From Zasmidium citrigriseum (lineage: Eukaryota > Ascomycota > Dothideomycetes > Mycosphaerellales > Mycosphaerellaceae), in the NCBI GenBank assembly GCA_002786025.1, contig NHNW01000077.1, positions 62,001 to 126,000 of the forward strand: a stretch of 64,000 nt of DNA. The letters are read 5' to 3'. The translations under genes and the position numbers were made by a program. The stretch's first letter is position 1, and each line of letters starts with the position of its first letter. The notes under the pieces were generated by a model, which saw only the letters and a program-made list of their open reading frames with translations, searched no databases and was not told where the DNA came from. This document shows, piece after piece, positions 1 through 9,653 of the stretch.

Positions 1-1670
1 GTCGTCTGGTTGAGGTTGAAGAAAATGCTTGCGATGATCAGCGCCTCGATGAAGTTGATGAAGAGCAGGAACGCTGGTACGACAGGATTGGCCTTGAGGT
101 CTTGCCACTGTCGCCACATGCATAGTCGGATCTGGCGATAGTAGGATAGGGTGTATGGCGACTCGGTCCTCTGGTGTTTTGACTTTTCGATCTTTCTCAA
201 TTCGTGGAATCGATGGTAGTTCTCGCCTTGGAGAGGGTAATGGGCGTTGAAGGCCTCGATTTCGTCGAGAAGTCGCTGACGTTCAGGGCTCTGCTGCCAC
301 CGCTGCGCGAATTCATCAGGAGTGTGTGGCACCAGGCTCTCATATCCAGGGGTGATCACTCTCTCCACGGGATTCGTAAGCGAGGTCAAGAAGTCTGGTG
401 TTGTTTGACCTTCGGGACAGGTGAAGCCCATGGTTTCGAAGAATGCTTTCGCCTCTTGTGCAGGGCCAAAGTATATCTGACGGCCCTCGTAAAGCAAGGT
501 CACTTTGTCGAAGACATCGTACGCGGCCTGTGGTGCTTGGTAGATGGCCACGGCGGATGTGCATCCGAAGATGTCTGCTTGCACTCTCAAAGTTTTGCAG
601 AACCTGTATCTCGTCAGCACGCGGAAAGGGTATTGAAAGAACATGACACTCACTCCACGGCGTTGGCACTGTCCAGACCTCTCGTTGAGTTGTCCCACAT
701 TTGCAAAGGAGCATTGCTGAGAGTAGCTTCTGCAATCGTCACTCGCTTCCTCTCGCCTGTAGTCAGGTTAGTAAAGCCAACCATACGAAGCACGACTCAA
801 GCTTGTTGTCTACTTGCCTCCTGAAACACCTCGAACATACTCATTGCCGACTTTGGTGTCCTTGGTGTGACCGATGCCGAACATGGCCATCACCACATCT
901 CGAAGATGTGTGGCATAACGCTTGCGGTCAATCCCTCCAGGCAGAGAGTAGCCGGTGCGAGCGCTTGCAGCGAAATACAGAGTATCAGCGACCGTCATCT
1001 CCGGAAAGTGATCGTCAACTTCGGCTGTATAGATTGCTTCTCCCCGAAATGCGGTATGCATCGTCTTGGGATCAATGCCTTGATAGTTGAGCTCAGCGTC
1101 GTCGGCCACGTTGAAGCCGTACGTTTCACCAGCCATGGTCTTCAGTAGGGTAGAGCATCCTGATCCGGGAGGTCCGAGCACGCAGAGCATTTCTCCCGGA
1201 ACCAAGACTCCTTCAATGTCGTGCAAGATGTCGATTCGTCGTTGCCGAGCACCAAATAGTCGAGGTATGGCGCTGCCGAGCTTGAGGGGCATGTTTCCAA
1301 CCGTCTCTTGATAATCGGTCTCGCTGCCATAGCCGAAGACATTGAGTTTCTTGAAGGACAGTCCCGCGGTACGTCTGGGTGAGGTCGTTGAAGTGACATT
1401 GTAAAAAGCCTTGGTCCATTGGCGGACATCGAAGGATTCTGAGCTTGGATCTAGCTTGCTTCCTGGAGGTGCTTCAAAGACGTCGCCAGTCCCAAGCCGC
1501 ACAGATTCTGCCGTGAATTTCCTGATGAGGCCAGTCGCAAGATCATCATTCTCAAGGCTCCCGACTTTCGCTGTTTCGATCTCCTCTTCGCTCATGTTCG
1601 AATGCTGGTTGTTGGCATTAGCTTCAGGCCCGGTCAGCCCAGACGAGAGCTGGGCTATTGAAACAACCAT
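1..1670 (-). CDS. PDR-type (ABCG) multidrug ABC transporter, N-terminal part, cut by window edge
   Basis: Membrane ATP-driven efflux pump of the fungal pleiotropic drug resistance family. Exons are 818-1670, 654-756 and 1-603; the gene runs off the left edge, so only about 520 residues are visible. I see an N-terminal extension, a first nucleotide-binding domain with Walker [10 protein letters not shown] near residue 170 (Cys replaces the usual Lys, as is normal for NBD1 of fungal PDR pumps), signature VSGGERKR, the degenerate Walker B region ending [16 protein letters not shown], and then the first transmembrane helix near the window edge. The second intron (604-653) is GT-AG. The first (757-817) begins GCAAGT and splits the signature motif. 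The ATG at 1668-1670 is the first in frame; a second Met 25 codons on is possible. The promoter faces the 2EXR-like gene at 2954. The substrate cannot be told. Confidence 0.93.
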
Positions 1671-2953
1671 GGTTTGCAGGCAAGAGACAATTGACAGATG
1701 GTCAGTTTTCTCAACAATGAGCGACCATCTTGAGCTGATATTTGGTGTCGTAGTACAGATCTTTCAATGAGAAAGGGTTCGGGGCGCGCGGGCGCGCGGA
1801 TCCCGATCTACAGCAGCAAAAGGATATGAGATATCTTGGCATGCCTTAGTTCTGCCACAGCCAAGGCTGGTTGACACACGATACGGAGTTCGGAATGATG
1901 ACTCTAAGCATTGTTTCTCAGGGTTCCTCATGGAGTTCGCGCTCTTCATGAAGTCATCCAAGACCGACTGCAGCTTCGCATTGTCTCGTTCCCGGGCCCG
2001 TGGGTGCGGTGATCCGTGGAGAGACACCGCCGGGTACGGTGACAGGACGCCGCCGTGGAAATCATTTGGATGCTTGTCCATGTTGGGGCAGTGGTCCTTC
2101 ACCGCACGACCATGGCCATGGGCGGGGGGTCTCCCTGCTCAATGTCAATATAGGCCTTTCAAATCCATATTGAATGGCTCGAAGACCTTTACAGAAGCCG
2201 AGACCACATTTTCGATGTCAGAAGAGCCGTCTAAATCGCATGAGCTCGTCAAAAGGCCGCGGATCCCATGGTTGAACTTCTGCTTCTTCTGGTTTCATAC
2301 CAAGGACTCCACGTGGCGGGCGGCTAGTCAGCGCGCATGACGTCTTCATAGTCATCCATTTGCAAGTGGCATATAGGGCTCGATGCAAGTGTCCATTGGC
2401 GGACATGTCATCGTCAAAGATGGTGTATGTTCTGAATCCCAGATTCGATGTTGTGAAAGAAAGGAGCCGGACAGCAGACGGTGTGACTTAAGTCGTCGAC
2501 AGCAATGGCCAACACTATTGGCCAATAGCCGAGCGCTTTTTGGATTCTCAGCTCAAGTTTCACAGGCGCGAGCTGCTTCTTCTCTTTTTCATCATCAACG
2601 CCATCTCCCATCACCACAACATTGAATAGTCCATCGAGAGAAACTTGGACTACGGAGTCATTCATACACACTCAATTGTTCGCATGGCCGATGAACCCAA
2701 TAGAATCTCAGCATGAACTCTGCCGTCACGGTTTGTTATTCACTTGCTGCCGACGCATGATCCCAGCTCGGGAGCACCCTTCCCGCTTCCCGCACGTTCT
2801 TAAACACCCTCCGACACTCTCCTCCAAATCTCGACCGCTCCCCTTCGCACTGACAGACAGAACCACCACCACACCCAGACCATCACCCAACCACACCTCT
2901 CCAGACCCGACCGCCACATCCAAACTCAGCACAGCTCCACAGCACCCTCCAAC
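1671..2953. other. Intergenic, divergent promoter region
   Basis: Non-coding interval between the divergent ABC transporter and the gene at 2954. The short open frames here have no family features. A GC-rich, palindrome-like run (gcgcgcgggcgcgcg) lies near 1785-1800, just upstream of the transporter. The last 200 bases before 2954 are C/T- and CCA-rich, like a fungal 5' UTR or core promoter. Confidence 0.6.
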
Positions 2954-4156
2954 ATGCCGCCCAACACCATAGTCCGGCCACATTGCAACCTTCGAGGCAT
3001 GATTGTCAAGCCTCCCAACCCTCGAACGCTTCGCCGCAAGGCGTTGGAGAAGCACAACAAGAAGAACCGCCCAAAGGACGTCGTCGTCAAGGTCCACAAG
3101 GTCCCCGAGAGCGCAAAAGGTCCCTTCCGACACGACAGGTCCAAGCCATTCCCCGACTCGACTCCGCCCGCCCAGGCGCATAACGACCAGAAGCAGGACC
3201 AGTCCGACTCGAGCCAGACCAAGCCGAAGCAGTCCACCCAAAAGCAGTCCGCACAGAAGCAGCCAGTGAAGAAGCCGTCCAACAAGAAGCAGTCCAACCA
3301 GAAAGCGACGCAGCAAGCTCAGGCCCAGCCTGCAACCGCCTCGACATCGAGAAAGCGCAAAGCTCCCCTCGATTCCGATGAATCTGAGACCGTGCCGCTC
3401 GACAAGAAGCACAAGACCGACCACACCACTTCCAAGGAAATTGCCGCGCCCATCTCTCTCAAGCGCAAGGCCGCATCCGACGCCACTGAGCATGAGGAAA
3501 TGCCAGTCCACAAGAAGCAGAAGACCGACGCCGATGTTCCTTCCAACGACGAGGCCGAGTTTGCTACTCCCATCAATCCCGCCATCATACTGAAAGACGA
3601 CGGCTCCGAGCGCATCGGCTTCCTTCATCTCCCTGCTGAACTCCGCAACTCTATCTGCGAGATGGCGATGGACGATCGGCTCAATCTCAATCCGCATCAA
3701 GGTTGGGGCAATGAGCATCCTCTCCTGAGGACATGCAAGCAGATCCGCAACGAGAACATGCTCATGTTCCACAAGAGTACCAAGTTCCAGACGAACAAGC
3801 CCAAGTATGCCTACCAGTTCATTAAGAGCCGCACCGTCACGCAGAGGGAGAACTTGAGCAGCGTTCGCATTGCTGTGCCCAATGAGGCACGCGCCGGAGA
3901 ACACACGCTACGTGAGGTTCGCCGAAACCTCGCAGGAATGCAGCGAACCTTCAAGAGAAAGGGTCTCAAGGATGGTGTATTGGAGGTAGAACTGCCAGTC
4001 TACAACCCAGACACCAACGACACCGAGATGCACTGGACTTCGATCGAGAACCATCAACTCTACGAGACCATGGAAGGTCGTCGCCGCAATTTGCAAGGCG
4101 GATTGTCGACTGTCAGAGTCACCGTGTTGAGACCGACCGAAGACGAAGCGTCCTGA
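2954..4156 (+). CDS. Basic low-complexity protein with C-terminal LPAELRN (2EXR/F-box-like) domain
   Basis: Single-exon gene of 400 residues starting at the ATG at 2954. The first 200 residues are Lys/Gln/Ser-rich and probably disordered. They include two near-repeats that begin with KRKA and end in KKHKTD or KKQKTD, which look like bipartite nuclear localisation signals. The C-terminal part opens with FLHLPAELRNSICEMAM, the signature of the fungal LPxELR family (called 2EXR or F-box-like), widespread and expanded in Dothideomycetes. These proteins have no settled function; an adaptor or nuclear role is inference. A smaller protein with the same motif follows at 4506. Confidence 0.75.
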   Translation: MPPNTIVRPHCNLRGMIVKPPNPRTLRRKALEKHNKKNRPKDVVVKVHKVPESAKGPFRHDRSKPFPDSTPPAQAHNDQKQDQSDSSQTKPKQSTQKQSAQKQPVKKPSNKKQSNQKATQQAQAQPATASTSRKRKAPLDSDESETVPLDKKHKTDHTTSKEIAAPISLKRKAASDATEHEEMPVHKKQKTDADVPSNDEAEFATPINPAIILKDDGSERIGFLHLPAELRNSICEMAMDDRLNLNPHQGWGNEHPLLRTCKQIRNENMLMFHKSTKFQTNKPKYAYQFIKSRTVTQRENLSSVRIAVPNEARAGEHTLREVRRNLAGMQRTFKRKGLKDGVLEVELPVYNPDTNDTEMHWTSIENHQLYETMEGRRRNLQGGLSTVRVTVLRPTEDEAS

Positions 4157-4505
4157 GCGACACTCGTCGAGGCTAATACTCCATTCAATTCGCCTTCCTA
4201 AACCTGACATCCGAACACCAGCGCTATCATGTTTCCTTACACACGAAATTAGCATGTGAAAACGACATCGAATCACACGACTCGCAAAGCCGCCGGGCCA
4301 AAGCCGAGAGAGTTCAAGCGCGGCATCGTCATTTGTGTTCGCCCGAAGCGCTGCCGGGGCGACCATGTGACAAACAACACCCGCGTTCCAACCGGGAACC
4401 GGGAAGAAGAGAGGAGTCACAGAGTCACACCATCATGACCATAAAACCAGCAGCAGCCATGTCTCGAACGCCAGATTCCACCTTTACAACACCTCGCCCA
4501 CAGAA
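4157..4505. other. Intergenic
   Basis: Spacer between the two LPAELRN-type genes on the same strand. Nothing recognisable beyond the likely 3' UTR of the first and promoter of the second. Confidence 0.5.
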
Positions 4506-5036
4506 ATGGCCTCGAAAACAGCCCCCGTGAGCTTCGCCTCGCTCCCCGCCGAACTGCGCAACGAAATATACCAATACACCCTGCTTTCGCCCACACCGAT
4601 TCTCCTTCCCTACGCGTACGAAAAGACATCCTTCCACGAACCCGCACTCCTCAGCACCAGCGCCTGGATCCGCGCCGAAGCAGCACCGATCTTCTACGGC
4701 AGCAACACCTTCGAAGCGCCTTCCCCGCTGGCAGCGCAAAGTTTCCTTTCGCAACAAAACGTATACACCACCGCGTTGATAAAACGATTCCGACCCGTTG
4801 ACCTGATCGTCCCGCTCTCGGCACACAAGAGATGGTTCGAGGCATTGAGGTGCAACATCAACAGACTGGATAAGAAGAGGCTGAGTCCTGAAGCAATTGA
4901 GATACCCATGAGAGAAGAAGATGGAGAGGCGTATTGGTATCGACTGGATGAGATTGAATGTTTTGAAATTGTCTTCTGGGATGGAGGACACTGGAGTCTT
5001 GAATGGAGAGAAGAATTGGACAGAAGTGCAACTTGA
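4506..5036 (+). CDS. Small LPAELRN-type (2EXR/F-box-like) protein
   Basis: Single-exon gene of 176 residues. The family signature FASLPAELRNEIYQYTLL is at residues 10-27, followed by the usual layout of this group: a strand with a Pro/Tyr-rich turn, then a helix with LLSTSAWIRAEAAPIFYGSN. That stretch matches the common 'LLxxxxxIRxEAxPIFYxxN' continuation of fungal LPxELR proteins. The C-terminal half is charged and ends without a recognised domain. It lies 350 bp downstream of a larger protein with the same motif on the same strand; their lengths and the rest of their sequences differ, so they are distant relatives. Function unknown. Confidence 0.8.
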   Translation: MASKTAPVSFASLPAELRNEIYQYTLLSPTPILLPYAYEKTSFHEPALLSTSAWIRAEAAPIFYGSNTFEAPSPLAAQSFLSQQNVYTTALIKRFRPVDLIVPLSAHKRWFEALRCNINRLDKKRLSPEAIEIPMREEDGEAYWYRLDEIECFEIVFWDGGHWSLEWREELDRSAT

Positions 5037-5554
5037 TGGATTTTCTTTGATTGCTGGCTGTTTATGAGACGGATCCTGGGATGGGGTCGGATGTTTGAAT
5101 GCATGGAGCGTTCTTGAATGAGAGCGTTGTTGATCGGACATGAAGAGGGCATGGAGCCGCTCTGGAGCTTGTCGATGGGAATGGGGGCCTCCCACGCTCT
5201 GGTTAGAATGCCAGGTCATTTGGTGCAAATTCGACTCATTCATAATCGCTTTCTGGTCTTTTCACTTCATGCTCTCTATCGTTGTCAACAACTCAGACGG
5301 CTTCCTCGGTCTCGAAATCAATCAAAATATGGACAACGAGACAATGAGCCCCGTGGTCTCGACCAGGAGGTCCGACATGGCACAAGTAGGAAATGTGCCA
5401 TTGTTTCTCCAGCCTTCAAGACAAATTTGCCTTTGTCCCGCTGTGTTCTGGGGTTTGCTTGACGGTATGGACGCCTCCAGCTCTACGGCAAGCAAACGGT
5501 GGCAGACTATACAAAATGCCCTGAATCCGCCATTCTCCACTCCCTCTCTCCAAC
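5037..5554. other. Intergenic
   Basis: About 500 bp with no supported gene. The open frames on both strands have random-looking composition. It holds the promoter of the gene at 5555. Confidence 0.5.
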
Positions 5555-7159
5555 ATGGCTTCCCAAGCAGAGATCAAGGAAGAGACCATGTCTTCTCCAT
5601 CTTCTAACAACAGCGACCCGCGATCCAAGACTGATGGTCTTGACGATCTGGCTGCTGCTATGAAGAGAGAAGATAGCGACGACGAGATGACAGACGCCAT
5701 GGGCGTTGTCATTCGACAGACTACTGAGACGCACCAAACCTCTCCAACTCCAACGGGAGACGACCAGGCCAGAGTGGTGAACGCTACCCTCCTCTTTCAA
5801 CCACGAGCTACGCCTGCTCCAGACACCCAACTTCAATATTTCAACAGCATCGAGGCAGCAATCAAAGCAGATCGATACACTGTCGCTCCTGACGACGATG
5901 ATGTCGCAGCCCTGGAGCAGAATCCCCAAGAATGGGTGTTGAAGATCAAGACCGCTTTGCAGGCCCACAATCAGAACGAGCCCATGATCGAGGGCGTCGA
6001 TGTCGATCTCTGGAAAAGAATGTGGTCAGAGTTCAATAAGTGGCTGACCGATGCTCTGGAGGACGAACAAGAGACCGAGAGAATTGCATGGGTAATGCTG
6101 GTGAGTTTGACTAGTACTGTTCAAACGTGCAGCATAACTGACCGCTCACTATAGGGCGATGTGATCGACTTCCACAAGAATGGGTTCCCAAAGCGCATCA
6201 AAGTGCCCAAGAGTACCAAAGCCAAAGTCCCAGTAGTGGAGATCATGAAGGCGTCTAAAAGAGTTGACACGATGATTCCCTATCTTACCGTAAGTGACCA
6301 AAAGCCCTTCCCTTCTCGTCACAGCCTCTGACATCACACACAGAAATGCTCACCTCTGGCCTACCGATCCTTGACAAACGAGTCGGAAAGGCGCTTGACC
6401 GTCGGTGCTCCTGACTTCATGCTGGGGGACAAATGGCACAACGCCATCACAAACGCAATCAAGAAGGCCAGGGAAGCGGAACAGAAAGCATCGCACGCTG
6501 AGCTTCAGCGTCGTCGTGAGAGTGAGCAAGATGGGCAGCAGCAGCAACCAAACGGCACCCAGCAAAGCCCTCGCCAGTCTTTCGACCTTGGACGCCGGCC
6601 ATCTGCAGCGACCCCCGATGCAATCCAACGCCTCCAAGCAGACCGTGCAGCTACTGTCCCTCCTGGCCTCCCTCGTCGCCAGAATTCTGGATACAATCCG
6701 TCATCTCCTCTTTCAGCAATGCCAGCAATGAATCCAGCTTCGCTCAGTCCTCTTACTCTGCAGAGTTCTCCGGACAGCCTCCTTCACACCTCACCACGCC
6801 CTTTTTCTCCCACACCACAGCCAAGACAGCAGCAAGCAATTACACCAAACTCGTCATCAATGCGAACAGTCAGCCCCAATCTTCGTGGGCTGACTCCTTC
6901 GAGAGGCATGCTGCCGCCAAGCCGTCCTATTTGGGTGAATCGAGGCCCCCTCGGTGGTGCTTCTCAGGGCAGTCCAACTCAGAGATTCCAGCCACTTGCT
7001 TCTGCCGACCAGATGCCGGGCTTCCAACAATCTGGCTCGATGAACATGGGTGCAGGATCTGATGAGCAGAGGTCGAGTGGCGATGGAGCATCGGGAGTCA
7101 AGTTTCATCCCGCAGGAAGCCAAGGTAATCCCTTCAAGCTGGAGGATGAGGATGAGTAG
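5555..7159 (+). CDS. Disordered protein with novel core domain, family member A
   Basis: Three exons (5555-6100, 6155-6289, 6344-7159), both introns GT-AG and phase 0, giving about 498 residues. The N terminus is acidic. A conserved core at about residues 111-242 runs from APDDDDV through an NxPMIxG motif and a Trp-rich helix, across exon 2, to CSPLAYRSL. The C-terminal half is Pro/Ser/Gln-rich and disordered and ends in a very acidic tail. The core aligns with the protein at 25441-27510 (APDDDDV, NVNQPMIAG, CPSIAYYAL), and the two introns fall at the same places and phase. Three psi-K-x-E sumoylation-consensus sites are visible (IKEE, MKRE, and FKLE followed by DEDE). I do not recognise the family; function unknown, nuclear location inferred. 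Confidence 0.85.
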
Positions 7160-7559
7160 AAAGAGCGGCTTTGACTTGCGGAGTTTGGTGACGAAGAGTG
7201 CATGGGATGGTTCGAGATTCAAAGCTAGAGGTCATGTGCGGAAAAGGGATTCAGCCTCAGGTGTGAGATGACATTACTCTGTCAATCCATAGAATCTCCA
7301 TTGTCATCGCCACAGAACCTATTGCACTTGAATGAAACATCATTTGAAGACAATTTTCTTCACTCTACCCTCCTTCTTCCGCTCAAACTGGAAGATTGGA
7401 TCTCTCCACGAGAGCAAGTGATCCTAAGCTATTAGAGGGCTTGTTGGATTCTTGACGCTTCTCGAGAAACTTAGGGATCGCTAGAGGTATCTTCCACTTT
7501 GACCGGAACACCGAGGGTAAGTCTAACATCGACACAATCCATCATTCCCATTCCCTATC
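7160..7559. other. Intergenic, convergent 3' ends
   Basis: Space between the convergent ends of family member A and the MFS transporter. No gene seen; it probably holds both 3' UTRs and poly(A) sites. Confidence 0.5.
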
Positions 7560-9653
7560 TTACTTCCTCTCCCCCAAATACTCAACCACACTCGCACTCC
7601 TCGCAACCTCACTCTGCACCCCATCAAACTGATAAAGCGGCTCCAGCCTCGCCGTCTTATCCATCCTAACCCACCTCCTAAAAAAGTACGGCGCAGCCTT
7701 GCCCGTCTGATACGCCATGTGCTTCCTCGTCGGAACAGCAAAAACATAATCCAACTCCTCCAAAGTCCTCTGCTTCGTCTCCGGCACCCACAAAAAGATC
7801 ATGACGAAAGCGGTGACGTTGAGCGCGGCGTAGAAACCAAAGGCTCCCGTGGGGGTGAAAGCCGCTACCATGCGCGGCCAGGTTAGGGAGAGGACGGAGG
7901 CCCAGAAGAGGCAGGTTGCGACGGCCCAGGACATGCCGACTTCGCGGTGGGAGAGGGGGAAGACTTCGGCGGAGTAGGTGAACTGGGAGTAAAGGTTAGT
8001 TTGTGGAAATGGGAGGGGATGGGTTGGGTGGGGCTTACGGGGACGGGACCTTCTCCTGGGGAGTAGAAGGCGGCGAAGAGGAAGACGAAGAAGGCGATGG
8101 CGCCGAGGTGGGCATTGGAGGATTCGGGGATGTAGAAGCAGAAGCCGGCGGCGAGGAGGCACCAAGCCATTTCTATGATCATATCAGTCAAATTGCTCTC
8201 TCCCTTGGTTTTAGAGAACTTACGTGGGAATGTAAAGAGAAGCAAAGATCGTCTTCCAAAGGTATCGATGGTCCACACGGCCGGGAACGCAAACACAAAG
8301 TTGACCAGACCGAAGCCGAAAGATGCCAGCAGAGCAGTCAAGTTGCTTGCTCCGGCTTGAGAGAAGACCGACGACGAGTAGAAAGCAATGATATTGATGC
8401 CGCACATCTGCTGGGCGATCATAACAACGAACGATGCCAGCGTCGCTCTCCTCACACGTGGGATAGTGAACAGTTCCGTGAATCGTTTGAGATAGTTCGA
8501 CTCTCCAATGACCGAGTGCTCAATAACAAGCTGGGCGTGGACGTAGTAAAGATCTCTCGCGGCCTGGATTGGAGTGTTGCGAAGGCGAAGGAGTGACTGA
8601 TAGGCTTCGGCATAACGGCCTTTCTTCATCAGCCAGCGAGGAGACTCTGGGCAGAAGTAGATTCCGAGGACGAGGGGGACGGCTGGGATGAAGGCGGAGC
8701 CGAGTTGAAGGCGCCATGCAATGGGGCCGACATTGTAGACTGCGAGGTTGGCGCAGAAGCCTAGGAAGATGCCGAAGGCGGTCCACATTTGCCATGACAT
8801 GACCAATCCGCCACGGATCAGAGCGGGTACGTTCTCGGCGGCGTAGATGGGGACAGTGGAAGCCTTGCTACCCATACCTGGAGATTGTTAGTCACTTCTA
8901 ATTGAGATGGGTAAGCTTATACTCACCAATACCAAGCAGGAGACGGCAGATGAATAGCTCCCACCAGCTTTGAGTCAAACCAGAGCCGATGACAGAGAGC
9001 AAGCAGAAGACAGCGGAGAAGAAGATTGTGCCACGACGTCCGAAGTAGTTGTTCAATGGGTCGCTCAACCAGCAGCCGAGGAAAGCAGAGGCGATGTAGG
9101 GAGCAGCGTTGACCAGACCCACGAGCCAAAGGTTGCGTTCATAGTTGGGATCGGTCTCGTCGTTGTCTGGGATACCGAATTCTACTGGGAAGGAGAGGTT
9201 GGCTCCGTTCGATCCGGTCTGATCCCATCCTTGGACGGCGGCTCCGATGGAGCAGAGGATGACGGTGAGGTAGAGAGCCTTGGGCTGTCGCCATCTGAAA
9301 GCAAGATCAGCACCGCTTCAAGAGCTGCGGATAAAAAGGACCTACTTGTGAACGACTTCATTGCGAAGAGCCTCTTTCTCAGACTCCTCGAGACCTTCAA
9401 CATTCTCAAATTCTGCAGGGTTCTGTGCCACCAGAGCACCTTTCTTCAGCAGAGGTGCGATCTCTTGAAGATGATGCTCATTGGCAAAGTCCTCAACATC
9501 TCGCATAAGAGTGTCATGGCTGAGACCGGCAAGCGGGTTCTTGATCTTCGCGCTGGTGTTGTTGTTGAGGTTGACATCGAATTGGTTGCTCGAGTGGCTG
9601 CTCAGCTCAGTGTCGACGTGCTGAGCGCCAATGTGGACTTCCTTCTCGGCCAT
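7560..9653 (-). CDS. MFS sugar/polyol transporter (SP family)
   Basis: Plasma-membrane sugar or polyol:proton symporter of the major facilitator superfamily, sugar porter family. Five exons (9346-9653, 8927-9294, 8224-8877, 8039-8172, 7560-7982; edges good to about 1 nt) give 628 residues. Visible marks are the [16 protein letters not shown] segment at the first helix, GRRGT in the loop 2-3 region, [11 protein letters not shown] after helix 6, [14 protein letters not shown] in helix 7, FGRRS and [12 protein letters not shown] after helix 12. An N-terminal cytosolic extension of about 100 residues ([23 protein letters not shown]) is typical of one fungal inositol/sugar-transporter-like clade. 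The start chosen is the ATG giving MAEKEVHIG. The substrate cannot be decided from sequence. Confidence 0.92.

Noticed and set aside
1780..1800. GC palindrome-like run upstream of the ABC transporter
   Set aside because: Could be simple GC-rich sequence; no known fungal factor site fits with confidence.
2726..3904. 392-codon minus-strand frame, Leu/Val/Gly-rich, opposite the basic 2EXR gene
   Set aside because: It is the antisense shadow of the codon-biased plus-strand gene; it has no domain and extreme composition.
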